Source: an uncultured Eubacteriales bacterium (GTDB lineage Bacteria; Bacillota; Clostridia; Oscillospirales; Acutalibacteraceae). From it: DNA of 64,000 nt. Both the position numbers and the translations under genes were made by a program. Under the pieces are notes generated by a model. That model had not been told where the DNA came from, did not search any database, and was given only the letters and a program-made list of their open reading frames with translations. This document shows positions 14,975-25,543 of this stretch, one piece after another (position 1 is the stretch's first letter; each line of letters opens with the position of its first letter). Where the stretch lies: positions 1 to 64,000 of the forward strand of contig CAKSQO010000007.1 of NCBI GenBank assembly GCA_934486615.1, written 5' to 3'.

Positions 14975-16340
14975 CGCGCTCGACCGAGGTGAAACGCGTG
15001 AACTGGCCGTCCCAGTAAAGCTCGACCTCGCCGACCTCGCCGTGGCGGTTTTTCGCTACGATACAGGTCGCGTCGTGCTCGTTGGTTTCCTTTTCGGGGT
15101 TGGAGTTTTTATAGTAATCATCGCGGTGCAGAAACAGAACGATGTCGGCGTCCTGCTCGATAGAGCCCGAGTCCCGCAGGCTCGAAAGCGCGGGCTTGTT
15201 CGACTCCTTGTCGCCGCCCGAGGCACGTCTGAGCTGTGAGCAGCACAGCACCGGGACGTTCAGCTCCTTGGCCATGAGCTTCAGCCCGCGCGTAATTTCG
15301 GAAATCTCCTGCACGCGGTTTTCGCCGTTGGAATTAGGCGAATGCATAAGGCCGAGGTAGTCGATCATTACAAGGTCGACATGACCCTTGCGCCGAATTT
15401 TCGACTTCATCTCGGGCACGGTTATGCCTGTCGACTCGTCGACGTAGATATTGCAGTTTGAGAGAATTTCGGTCGCCTGGATAAGGCGCGTCCACTCGTT
15501 TGTGGCGATGTTGCCCGTGCGCAGCTGCTCGCTTTTGATGCACGCCTCAGCCGACAGCAGGCGCTGCGCCAGCTGGTCGCGGCTCATCTCGAGCGAGAAG
15601 AAGCAGACGGTCTTGCCCTCCTTAACGGCGACGTTGCGCGCGATGTTGAGCGCAAAGCTCGTTTTACCCATACCGGGACGCGCGCCGAGAATGATAAGGT
15701 CGGACTTGTTAAGCCCGGTTATCATCCTGTCAAGGCGGTTGATGCCTGTCGGTATTCCTATGTAATCATTGCGCAGCTGCGGGTCGTTGAGGTTTGACAG
15801 GCGCTGCAGCGTCTCGGCGTGGAGCACCTCGCGAATGTGGGTAAGGCCCGTCACGTCGCGGCCCTGGCGAATGTCGTAAATGCGCTGCTCGGCGGAGTCG
15901 ATAAGGTTGTTGACGTCCGAGGCTTCCTCCTCAATGTCCTTGACGATGCTCTTCGCGGCGGTCAGCAGCGCGCGCGCAAAGTATTTGTCGCGGACAATGG
16001 CCGCATAAGAGCCGACGTTCGCGCTTGACGGAACGATCTCGACCAGCTGCAGCAGGTAGGCCTTGCCGCCCGCGTCGTCGTAGACTCCGCTTTTTTTCAG
16101 GCTTTCGAGCACGGTGACGACGTCGATCCTGTCGTTTCGCAGGCTCATATCGGTCAGCACGCGGAAAATCTCCTTGTGCTGCGGAAGATAGAAGTAGTCG
16201 GGGCTTTTGATTATCTGGTTGACGGTGTTGACAGCGTCGCCGTCGATGAGCATCGCGCCGAGGACGGACTGCTCCGCCTCCGCACTGAACGGCACACTCC
16301 GGCCGCCGAACGCCTCGTAATCGGATTTTACGCTTGGCAT
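14964..16340 (-). CDS. dnaB: Replicative DNA helicase
   Basis: The 458-residue protein has the DnaB N-terminal primase-interaction domain (AEQSVLGAMLIDGDAV) and a RecA-like motor with Walker A GARPGMGKTSFALN (about 220) and VMIDYLGLM as Walker B. The conserved LRDSGSIEQDADIVLFLHRD contains the arginine-finger region. It unwinds DNA at the fork as a hexamer. It follows rplI, as in many Bacillota. The 190-bp gap to rplI (16341-16531) holds only an RBS-rich stretch and no gene. Confidence 0.97.
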   Translation of the reverse strand: MPSVKSDYEAFGGRSVPFSAEAEQSVLGAMLIDGDAVNTVNQIIKSPDYFYLPQHKEIFRVLTDMSLRNDRIDVVTVLESLKKSGVYDDAGGKAYLLQLVEIVPSSANVGSYAAIVRDKYFARALLTAAKSIVKDIEEEASDVNNLIDSAEQRIYDIRQGRDVTGLTHIREVLHAETLQRLSNLNDPQLRNDYIGIPTGINRLDRMITGLNKSDLIILGARPGMGKTSFALNIARNVAVKEGKTVCFFSLEMSRDQLAQRLLSAEACIKSEQLRTGNIATNEWTRLIQATEILSNCNIYVDESTGITVPEMKSKIRRKGHVDLVMIDYLGLMHSPNSNGENRVQEISEITRGLKLMAKELNVPVLCCSQLRRASGGDKESNKPALSSLRDSGSIEQDADIVLFLHRDDYYKNSNPEKETNEHDATCIVAKNRHGEVGEVELYWDGQFTRFTSVERDDR

Positions 16341-16531
16341 TTTCCCCTTCCTTTCGCTTTTGTTAATGTAAGCTTGCGGTTAAATTGCGTTTCTTTTGCG
16401 CAGGGCTTTATCCGAACGCGCAAAGTCGGTGCGCACAAAGCGCATAAAAGCACGTTCAAGCCGTGCGTGCCGCCGCACAAAATAATACCGCTTGTCCGCT
16501 TTTAAATAAGCATTTGAAGCGCCGCGCAGAA

Positions 16532-16975
16532 TTACTCCTGCTCGACGCTTACGGTCATATCGGCCGAAATGCCGTTATACAGCTTGACGGTGACGGTGTA
16601 GTCGCCGAGGCTCTTGATGTCCTTCATCGCAATTTTTCTGCGGTCGACGTCGAGGGCGTAGGCGGCCTTTATCGCTTCGCTGACCTCCTTGGCGGTGGCG
16701 GAGCCGAAAATCTTGCCGTTTGCGCCCGCCTTGACCTTGAGGGTGACCTTGCCGCCCTTCAGCTTGTCTGCGGCCGCCTGAGCGGCAGCCTTCTCCTCGG
16801 CGATGCGGTGAGCCTTGGACTCCTCGCGGTTGCGAAGCTCGGTCAGCGCCTGCGCGTCGGCTTCGACTGCAAGCCCTCTGGGCAGCAGGAAGTTGCGGGC
16901 GTATCCGTCGGAGACGTTGACCATTTCGCCCTTTTTGCCCTGACCCTTAACGTCAGCGGTGAGTATAAGTTTCAT
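16532..16975 (-). CDS. rplI: 50S ribosomal protein L9
   Basis: The start at 16975 (MKLILTADVKGQG) follows TAGGAG; upstream in-frame codons belong to the minisatellite. The 147 residues have the L9 signature GKKGEMVNVSDGYARNFLLPRGLA, here GEMVNVSDGYARNFLLP, then a long connecting helix and a C-terminal rRNA-binding domain with KIFGSATAKEV. It binds near the L1 stalk and limits frameshifting. It lies between gdpP and dnaB, separated from gdpP by the 43-bp repeat array. Confidence 0.96.
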   Translation of the reverse strand: MKLILTADVKGQGKKGEMVNVSDGYARNFLLPRGLAVEADAQALTELRNREESKAHRIAEEKAAAQAAADKLKGGKVTLKVKAGANGKIFGSATAKEVSEAIKAAYALDVDRRKIAMKDIKSLGDYTVTVKLYNGISADMTVSVEQE

Positions 16976-17012
16976 AAAAATCACTCCTAATATCGCAGGT
17001 TTGTAAAACAAA

Positions 17013-17184
17013 GTGCAAAGCGGGAAAGCTGTTGCACGCCTTTTTGTAAAGTCCGGTGCAAAGCGGAAAAGCTGTTGCACGCCTTTTTGCAAAGTCCGGT
17101 GCAAAGCAGGAAAGCTGTTGCACGCCTTTTTGCAAAGTCCGGTGCAAAGCGGGAAAGCTGTTGCACGCCTTTTTGTAAAATCGT
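17013..17184. repeat. Four tandem 43-bp units, each a hairpin plus T run
   Basis: Units start at 17013, 17056, 17099 and 17142. Each reads GTGCAAAGC-GGGAAA-GCTGTTGCAC followed by GCCTTTTTG on the plus strand, that is a hairpin with a T tract. The array lies inside the gdpP-rplI intergenic gap, so the operon transcript carries four copies of the complement. Confidence 0.92.
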
Positions 17185-17217
17185 GTGCGAGGCAAACGAG
17201 CCGCGCAAAAAGCCGGC

Positions 17218-19167
17218 TTATTTCGCCCTGTTGACCTTGAAGTACGCGTCGACAGCCTCTTTCAGCTTCATCATCGCTTCCTCCTCGGTGGTATTGCTGA
17301 GCTGCGCGGCCGCCATGGTCAGGTGACCGCCGCCGCCGAGCTGCTCCATTATCAGCTGGACGTTCACGCGCCCGAGCGAGCGAGCCGAAATATTGACGGT
17401 GCCGTTGTCCTCAAACGCGACGAACGACGCGTCGACGCCCTCTATGCCGAGCATTTCGTCGGCAGCCTGAGCCGCCGCGATGCGTATGTCGTGCGAAGCG
17501 GAGTCGGTGTAGCTGACGGCGCAGCGCTGCGAAACCACGGCGGACGCGACGATCTCGCTTTTGAGCTTATACACGTCGACCGAGTTCTGAAAGAAGCTCT
17601 TGACCGTAACGGTGTTTGCTCCGCAGCCGCGCAGGTAGGCACTAGACTCAAAGGTGCGCACGCCTGTGTTGAGCACGAAGTTGCGCGTGTCGAGCATAAT
17701 GCCCGCAAGCAGCGCCTCGCTCTCGACCCTGCCGATGCGGCCTGTCATATACTGGATAAGCTCGCTGACCATTTCGCAGGCGGACGAGGCGTAGGGATCG
17801 TGGTAGAAGATGACCGCCTTGGCGATGTGGTCAACCATTTTGCGGTGGTGGTCGATGACAACGACCGTCTCGGCCGCGTCAAGCAGGCCGGGACCGTCAA
17901 CGAACGACGGGCGGTGCGTATCGGTTATGACAAGCAGCGTTTTGCGCGTCATAAGGTCGGCGGCCTCGTCGGGGTCGACGATGATCTGCTCGTCGGGGTT
18001 ATTCTTTTCAACATAATCTATCAGCTGGCTGCACATACAGCGCTCGCGGCTTATCGCAATGCGGCAGGGCTTGCCGCTTTCAACCACCGAGCGGTAGAAG
18101 CCGTAGCACGAGCCGAAGCTGTCGAGGTCGGCGAAGCGGTGACCCATAACAATGACGTTGTCGCTCGAGTCGATAAGCTCCCTCAAGGCTGACGCGACTA
18201 TGCGCGTTCTGACCTTCGAGCGCTTTGAGCCGGTCGACGACGTGCCGCCGTAAAACTCGAACTCGCGCTTGTCGCGCACAGCAGCCTGATCGCCGCCGCG
18301 GCCGAGCGCCATATCGAGCGCCTGACGCGCCATATCCTCGCACTCGGAGAAGTCCTTGCCGCCGCGGCCGACGCCTATTGAAAGCGTAGCTGAGCCTTTT
18401 TCACCGAAATCGATCTCCTTAACGCGGTTGAGAATATCAAAGCGCGTGTCTATCATATATTTCAGGCCGCTCTCGTCGGTCGCGAGAATGAAGCGGTCGT
18501 AGTTTATCCTGCGGCAGACGGCGTGAAGCTCGTTAGACCACGTCTCGATTCGCTTTTCGATGAGCGAGCTTATCTGCGTCTTTTCGCTGTCACGGGCGTC
18601 GCGCTGCAGGTCGTCGATATTATCGACGGTTATGTAGGTCACGACGGGGCGCGCGAGGTTGTACTTATTCTTGAACTCGTACACCTCGGAGCGGTCGACA
18701 AACCAGCAGATAGTGGCGCTCTCGCCCTCGCATGAGTAGAAGTTGTAGCGGTGCGAGTTGTACTCGATCTCGGTCGGGTCGCCGTAGGAGTTGGCGATGA
18801 GCGCGGAATCGACTATGAAGTCGGGCGACTGACCTATGCAGTCCGAGCCGCCGAGCACCTGCTTCAAAAAAGCGGAGTTGTACCACACCACGCGGTCGTC
18901 CTTTACCGCCATAACGGGCAGACCGAGGCGCGTAAGCACCGCTGACTCCGCGCCGAGCTGCCTTGACAGCGTCTCAAGAAATACGCGGCTGCGCCTGGCC
19001 TGAGACATTGAATATACGACTATGAATACGGCGGCGAGCACCATAACGGCAAGCTCGCCCAAACAGAAATACGGGTGTTCCAAAATGCCGGTAACAACTG
19101 CCTGTGCCCCGATAAGCGCAAGCAGCACAAACGGAAGTACGCCGACGAGAGATGCTCTGTTTTTCAT
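17218..19167 (-). CDS. gdpP: Cyclic-di-AMP phosphodiesterase, GdpP/YybT type
   Basis: The 649-residue protein has two N-terminal membrane segments (about 8-28 and 34-52), a PAS-like sensor (about 75-160) and a degenerate GGDEF domain (about 170-300). The DHH phosphoesterase carries MGHRFADLDSFGS and VVVIDHHRKMVDH, and the DHHA1 domain ends with GGGGHLTMAAAQL. It hydrolyses c-di-AMP to pApA at the membrane and so sets c-di-AMP levels. It lies between rnj and rplI; the gdpP-rplI-dnaB order is widespread in Bacillota. Confidence 0.94.
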   Translation of the reverse strand: MKNRASLVGVLPFVLLALIGAQAVVTGILEHPYFCLGELAVMVLAAVFIVVYSMSQARRSRVFLETLSRQLGAESAVLTRLGLPVMAVKDDRVVWYNSAFLKQVLGGSDCIGQSPDFIVDSALIANSYGDPTEIEYNSHRYNFYSCEGESATICWFVDRSEVYEFKNKYNLARPVVTYITVDNIDDLQRDARDSEKTQISSLIEKRIETWSNELHAVCRRINYDRFILATDESGLKYMIDTRFDILNRVKEIDFGEKGSATLSIGVGRGGKDFSECEDMARQALDMALGRGGDQAAVRDKREFEFYGGTSSTGSKRSKVRTRIVASALRELIDSSDNVIVMGHRFADLDSFGSCYGFYRSVVESGKPCRIAISRERCMCSQLIDYVEKNNPDEQIIVDPDEAADLMTRKTLLVITDTHRPSFVDGPGLLDAAETVVVIDHHRKMVDHIAKAVIFYHDPYASSACEMVSELIQYMTGRIGRVESEALLAGIMLDTRNFVLNTGVRTFESSAYLRGCGANTVTVKSFFQNSVDVYKLKSEIVASAVVSQRCAVSYTDSASHDIRIAAAQAADEMLGIEGVDASFVAFEDNGTVNISARSLGRVNVQLIMEQLGGGGHLTMAAAQLSNTTEEEAMMKLKEAVDAYFKVNRAK

Positions 19168-19213
19168 ATCCGCACCCTCCCTCAGAAAGTCATTTTTATA
19201 TCCCTGTCCGCCG

Positions 19214-21190
19214 TCAGATCTCCATTATTATGGGAAGGATCATCGGGCTGCGGCGCGTGCAGTCGAACAAATAACGCGAAAGCTCGTCGCGCACCTTGGT
19301 TTTGATGGTTGCCCAGTCGCGGCGGCTGTAGCTGTCGAGCACGCGGCTTACGACAGTCTTGATGTCGTCAATAAGCGGCTCGCTCTCTCTTACATAGACA
19401 AAACCGCGCGAGACGATGTCGGGGCCTGCGACTACGTCGCCCGTCGCCGAGTCGATGGTCATAACCACGGCGATGAGGCCATCCTCGGCCAGATGCTTGC
19501 GGTCGCGCAGCACCACGCTGCCGACGTCGCCTACGCCGAGTCCGTCGACGAGGACGCGCCCTGCCTGAACCGAGCCGACATTTTTCATACTGTCATGCGT
19601 AAACTCAATTACGTTGCCCAGCTGCGCAATCATAATATTGTCCTTGGGGATTCCCACGCTCTGCGCGTTCATGGAGTTGCGCTTTAAATGGCGGTACTCG
19701 CCGTGAAGCGGCATAAAGAAACGCGGCTTGGTAAGCTCCATAATGAGCTTCAGCTCATCTGAGCAGGCGTGACCCGAAACGTGGACGTCGTACATTTTTT
19801 CAAACACGACCTCCGCGCCGAGCTTGAGCAGCTCGTTTATAACGCGGGAGACGAACTTTTCGTTGCCGGGGATCGGGGTCGCGGAGATCACGATAACGTC
19901 GCCGGGGCCGACGGACACCTTGCGGTGGTCGGAGAAAGCCATGCGGTGCAGCGCGCTCATAGGCTCGCCCTGCGAACCGGTCGTGACGATGACGATCTGC
20001 TCGGGTGTGTAGCGGCGGATTGCGTCGATGTCGATGAGCACTCCGTCGGGAATATCGAGGTAGCCCAGCTCCGCCGCGATACCGACGGTGTTTATCATGC
20101 TGCGTCCCGAAACGGCGACCTTGCGGCCGTACCTGGCAGCCTCGTTGATTATCTGCTGGATGCGGTGGATATTCGACGAGAAGGTCGCGACGATGATGCG
20201 CTTATCGGTCGAGCGCGAGAATATGCTTGAAAAGGTGTTGCCGACTATCCGCTCGCTCGGCGTAAAGCCCGGGCGCTCGGCATTGGTCGAATCGGAGAAC
20301 AGAGCCGTTACGCCTTCCTTACCCAGCTCGGCAAAGCGCGCAAGGTCGATCGGATCGCCGTCGATGGGGGTCATATCAATCTTGAAGTCGCCCGTGTGGA
20401 CGAACAGTCCCGCCGCGCAGCGGATCGCCATGGCGACCGCGTCGGGGATAGAGTGGTTGACGTGTACAAATTCGACCGTGAAGCCGGGCACTTTGATAAC
20501 GTCGCCGGGATTGCGCACGTTGAGGCTGACGCGCGGGACGTTGTGTTCCTTAAGCTTGCCCTCGATAAGGCCGATGGTCAGGCGAGTGCCGTAGACAGGC
20601 ACGTTCAGCTCCTTGAGCAGATAGGGTATGGCGCCGATGTGATCCTCGTGGCCGTGGGTGACAAAAAGGCCGCGCACCCTGTCCTTATTCTTGATAAGGT
20701 AGGTGAAATCGGGTATAACAATGTCGATACCCGGCAGATCCTCGTCGGGGAACGACATACCGCAGTCGATTATGATTATATCGTTGCCGCACTCAAAGAC
20801 GGTGAGGTTCTTGCCGATCTCGTCAAGTCCGCCCAGCGGGATCACGCGCAAAGCGGCGCCCGGGTTGCGCTTGGGCGCGCGCGGCTTGCGCTGCTGCGGC
20901 TTCGGCTGCTTGGCCGCCTTGGGAGCGGAAAGCTGCTTTCTTTCCTGCGCAGGTGTTTGCTGTTTGCTCTTTGCGGGCTGATTTTTGTGGGTCTGCTTGG
21001 GGCTTTCGGCACTCCTGTGCTCGCCCGACTGCTGCTTTGCCTGCTGGCCCTTGCGGCGCGCGGGAGCGCTGCCCGCCTGTTTGGGACGGCTGCTGCTCTG
21101 AGCGCCGCTGTCGCCGTGGGCGGGCATTTTAGCGCCGCCTAAAAGCGCGTCGTTGATAATAGGTTTGGCATTTTCTGATTTTTTTACCAT
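19214..21190 (-). CDS. rnj: Ribonuclease J
   Basis: The metallo-beta-lactamase/beta-CASP nuclease carries FVTHGHEDHIGAIPYLL (HxHxDH zinc site), HTGDFKID, the beta-CASP region with SGRSMINTVGIA, and HVSGHACSDELK. It processes and degrades RNA from the 5' end and internally. The start is taken at 21190 (MVKKSENAKP, 658 aa). It gives a ~105-residue Lys/Pro/Gln-rich disordered N-terminal tail, longer than in Bacillus RNase J, as is common in Clostridia. A consensus promoter lies 231 bp upstream, so the 5' UTR is long. Confidence 0.93.
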   Translation of the reverse strand: MVKKSENAKPIINDALLGGAKMPAHGDSGAQSSSRPKQAGSAPARRKGQQAKQQSGEHRSAESPKQTHKNQPAKSKQQTPAQERKQLSAPKAAKQPKPQQRKPRAPKRNPGAALRVIPLGGLDEIGKNLTVFECGNDIIIIDCGMSFPDEDLPGIDIVIPDFTYLIKNKDRVRGLFVTHGHEDHIGAIPYLLKELNVPVYGTRLTIGLIEGKLKEHNVPRVSLNVRNPGDVIKVPGFTVEFVHVNHSIPDAVAMAIRCAAGLFVHTGDFKIDMTPIDGDPIDLARFAELGKEGVTALFSDSTNAERPGFTPSERIVGNTFSSIFSRSTDKRIIVATFSSNIHRIQQIINEAARYGRKVAVSGRSMINTVGIAAELGYLDIPDGVLIDIDAIRRYTPEQIVIVTTGSQGEPMSALHRMAFSDHRKVSVGPGDVIVISATPIPGNEKFVSRVINELLKLGAEVVFEKMYDVHVSGHACSDELKLIMELTKPRFFMPLHGEYRHLKRNSMNAQSVGIPKDNIMIAQLGNVIEFTHDSMKNVGSVQAGRVLVDGLGVGDVGSVVLRDRKHLAEDGLIAVVMTIDSATGDVVAGPDIVSRGFVYVRESEPLIDDIKTVVSRVLDSYSRRDWATIKTKVRDELSRYLFDCTRRSPMILPIIMEI

Positions 21191-21420
21191 AAATTCAAAT
21201 TTACTCCGTTTCTTCGCCGACTTTTCATTTGTCGGCCGATGTCTGTTTTTCGTTTTGCGTTCGTTTTTGAGCCGCATCCCGGCTCATAATATATTTATGT
21301 ATCCGTCGGGCGACCGAAAGCCTCTTGTCGGCCGCCGCCAAAATAAATATCCCGCTTAAAACCGCGGCCGTAAAAGCCGCAAATATATAAAAAGCGCACA
21401 CTACGCCACTGTAATTTACA

Positions 21421-21449
21421 ATTATAGTGCCTTTGGGCGTTTTTGTCAA
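21421..21449 (-). promoter_or_regulatory. Consensus sigma-A promoter upstream of rnj
   Basis: TTGACA (21444-21449), 17-bp spacer and TATAAT (21421-21426) are a perfect consensus on the minus strand. It likely drives the long rnj-gdpP-rplI-dnaB run. A 61-codon hydrophobic reading (from a GTG near 21410) lies in the leader but has no RBS. Confidence 0.85.
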
Positions 21450-21556
21450 GAACGGGCGAGGATGATACCTCTTGTATATTATAGGCCGCAGTACCTGATT
21501 TTAGTCTGCATACACCCCGCTTTTTCGCAAAAAATACGAAAAAGGAGGTGCTCACC

Positions 21557-21712
21557 TTGAAAGAAAAGCGTAAAGCTGTCGACCCCAAGCCGACCGAGAC
21601 CGCTCTGAACGTCGCAAAGCAGCCGCCGAGCGACTGCGACCCGCTCGGAATGTACACGGGTCGCCCCGTTCCGCCCGACGCCGTCCCTGTTCAGGACAGC
21701 GACGACCTGTAG
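21557..21712 (+). CDS. Small conserved Clostridia protein (51 aa, TTG start)
   Basis: A strong AAAGGAGGTG (21541-21550) lies seven bases before a TTG. The 51-residue product starts MKEKRKAVD and ends with CDPLGMYTGRPVPPDAVPVQDSDDL-like sequence, of which DPLGMYTG and PVQDSDDL are the marked parts. I recall similar short proteins with a DPxGSYTGxP...PVQDADDL tail in many Clostridia, without known function. It is missed by finders that need ATG or a longer length. It lies 207 bp before comM, which has its own promoter. Confidence 0.75.
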   Translation: MKEKRKAVDPKPTETALNVAKQPPSDCDPLGMYTGRPVPPDAVPVQDSDDL

Positions 21713-21850
21713 GCCGCCGAAAGTCAGAGCGCGGCCGACACCGCGTGATAAAAGTCCGCGCAAATCAAATTCACGGCGAACTTATACCCGCCTTTGTTCG
21801 AAAATATTTGCGAGCGCACCGAAAATACCGCTTTTGGCACGATTTTTTTG

Positions 21851-21879
21851 TTGAATAAGGCTTGCGCTTGCTATATAAT
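21851..21879 (+). promoter_or_regulatory. Promoter of comM
   Basis: TTGAAT (21851-21856), 17-bp spacer, TATAAT (21874-21879), 40 bp before the comM start. Confidence 0.75.
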
Positions 21880-21919
21880 GGTAGGCAAAGAGCAATTTTC
21901 TTAATGCGTGGTGTCAAGA

Positions 21920-23455
<1,536 letters not shown>

Positions 23456-23559
23456 ACTGTTTTTGAGCTTTACGCCTTGGGCGTGAACTTGCCGCTTTTT
23501 CGGCAGCCCACCTGTCGGGCAGCGGTATATAAACCAATTAAGCAAACTTTGGAGGTTTA

Positions 23560-25320
23560 ATGATGAGAGAACTTAAAGGTATGTTCGACTACTCCGTTGT
23601 CGGCGATGAAAGGTTCAGCGTCGAGCTGAGCGCCGAGCAGCCCGAAAGCGGCATTGAGCTTGTACATATGAAGCTGCACTCGGACGAGGCTGTCGCTCCG
23701 ACTCAGCTCAAGCTCTGCTTCGGCGTGCCGCTCAAGCGCGCGTTTGCCGTGTGGAGGCCGAACCTTGACACCGACCGCGCCATTCCGCTGCCGTGGGCGC
23801 AGCCGATGCAGTCGTGCTCGACCAACGGCGCACCGATCGCCTGCGTGCTCGCAAACGACCGCAACACGCTGACCATCGCCGTGTCCGACGCGATGAACAT
23901 CGTCAAGATTTTCTTCGCCGCCAACGAGCAGACCGCCGTTTCGGCAAGCTATGTCTCGTTTTTCAGCACCCCAACCGCTCCGCTGACCGATTACGAGGTC
24001 ACCGTTCGCCTTGACAAGCGCGACATTTTCTACGGCGACGCTGTCGCCGCCGTGTCCGACTGGTGGGCGGGATTTGACGGCTATACCCCCGCTCACGTTC
24101 CCGAGTACGCACGCCTGCCGATGTACTCGACCTGGTACAGTATGCACCAGAAGATGACCGCCGCCGAGATCGAGAAGCAGTCCGCCCTCGCAAAGGAGGT
24201 CGGCTGCGAAAGCATCATCGTCGACGACGGCTGGCAGACCGAGGACAACTCCCTCGGCTACGCCTACACGGGCGACTGGGAGGTCTGCGAGAGCAAGATG
24301 GGCGACATGGCCGCTCACGTCAGGCGCGTGCACGACATCGGGCTTAAATACCTCGTGTGGTACTCCGTGCCGTTTATGGGCTACAAGGCAAAGCTGACCG
24401 ACAAGTACGCCGACAGGAAGCTGTGCAACAAGGACAACTGGCAGTGCTACGTCCTCGACCCGAGATACAAGGAGATACGCGACTACCTCATCGGCACCTA
24501 TAAAAAGGCGCTCGACGACTGGGATCTTGACGGCTTCAAGCTCGACTTCGTCGACTCGTTTGCGCAGCCCGCAGCCTCTGAAGAACTGCCCGACCTCGGC
24601 CGCGACGAGCAGAGCGTGCCGAAAGCTGTCGACACGCTGCTGAGCGATGTTATCGACACTCTCAGGCAGACAAAGCCCGAGATTATGGTCGAGTTCAGGC
24701 AGCACTACATCGGGCCGCTTATGCGCAAGTACGGCAATATGTTCCGCGCGACCGACTGCCCGCTCGACCCGCTGAGAAACCGCATACGCACCGTTGACGT
24801 GCGCCTGCTTTGCGGCTCGACCGCCGCTCATGCGGATATGATAAAGTGGAACGCCGACGAGCGCGTTGAGGACGCGGCCTACCACATCATCGCGATACTA
24901 TTCTCCGTGCCGCAGATCTCCGTCCTGCTTGACGAAGTGCCGCAGGAGCACCGCGAGATGATAAAATTCTACCTCTCGCTGTGGAAGGAATACCGCTCGG
25001 TGCTGCTTGACGGCAAGTTCAGAGCCTACGCTCCCGACCAGCTCTACCCCGTCGTCACGGGCGAGACCGAGTCGACCCTGTTCGCCGCCGTTTACGACGA
25101 GCGCATCGTGCCCGTCGCTTGCGCAAAGCAGGAGATCGTCATCGCCGCCGCGACCGATTGCGGCCACGTCTATGTCGACTTTGACGGCAGCTTCGGCGAG
25201 TACGACGCCGTGGTTTACAGCTGCACAGGCAAGGTCTTGCAGCGCTCGACCGTCACCGCCGAGGGTGTAAAGAAGCTGAGCGTCCCGCAGTCGGGCGTCA
25301 TCAAGCTCATCAAGCGCTGA
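23560..25320 (+). CDS. GH36-type alpha-galactosidase
   Basis: The 586-residue protein lacks a signal peptide, so it is likely cytoplasmic. An N-terminal beta-sandwich (about 1-175) precedes a TIM barrel with WYSMHQKM, IIVDDGWQ, LKYLVWYSVPFMG and DGFKLDFVDSF, where the Asp in KLDFVD fits the GH36/GH31 clan nucleophile. FRATDCPLDP supplies the likely acid/base Asp. It would remove alpha-1,6-galactose from raffinose-type oligosaccharides or melibiose. No transporter sits beside it. Two ATGs (23560 and 23563) follow GGAGG. It is monocistronic, closed by a strong terminator. Confidence 0.87.
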   Translation: MMRELKGMFDYSVVGDERFSVELSAEQPESGIELVHMKLHSDEAVAPTQLKLCFGVPLKRAFAVWRPNLDTDRAIPLPWAQPMQSCSTNGAPIACVLANDRNTLTIAVSDAMNIVKIFFAANEQTAVSASYVSFFSTPTAPLTDYEVTVRLDKRDIFYGDAVAAVSDWWAGFDGYTPAHVPEYARLPMYSTWYSMHQKMTAAEIEKQSALAKEVGCESIIVDDGWQTEDNSLGYAYTGDWEVCESKMGDMAAHVRRVHDIGLKYLVWYSVPFMGYKAKLTDKYADRKLCNKDNWQCYVLDPRYKEIRDYLIGTYKKALDDWDLDGFKLDFVDSFAQPAASEELPDLGRDEQSVPKAVDTLLSDVIDTLRQTKPEIMVEFRQHYIGPLMRKYGNMFRATDCPLDPLRNRIRTVDVRLLCGSTAAHADMIKWNADERVEDAAYHIIAILFSVPQISVLLDEVPQEHREMIKFYLSLWKEYRSVLLDGKFRAYAPDQLYPVVTGETESTLFAAVYDERIVPVACAKQEIVIAAATDCGHVYVDFDGSFGEYDAVVYSCTGKVLQRSTVTAEGVKKLSVPQSGVIKLIKR

Positions 25321-25338
25321 TTAAAATTCAATGCCGTC

Positions 25339-25376
25339 GACCCGCTCGCGTTCAAAGCGCAGAGCGGGTCTTTTTT
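25339..25376 (+). terminator. Intrinsic terminator after the alpha-galactosidase
   Basis: GACCCGCTC (25339-25347) pairs with GAGCGGGTC (25362-25370), followed by TTTTTT. Confidence 0.9.
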
Positions 25377-25543
25377 CGGTTGCAAGCTGCTTTTGCAGCA
25401 TTCCTCCGCTCTGTCTCAGTAACAAAACTGTATTTGCGGGTATCAAAGCTGTAACTTTACTTTATTTGCGAATACCGTTATAATAAAAGCTAAAGATACT
25501 CGTGCGTTTAAAAACTGCCCGAATATAAAAGGAGATTTGACTT

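Noticed and set aside
21225..21449. A 74-codon minus-strand hydrophobic frame in the rnj leader
   Set aside because: Its ATG lies within or upstream of the promoter, so it would not be in the transcript; an internal GTG start has no RBS.
23557..24885. A 442-codon minus-strand frame opposite the alpha-galactosidase
   Set aside because: It is an antisense shadow; the plus-strand protein has catalytic motifs, an RBS and a terminator.
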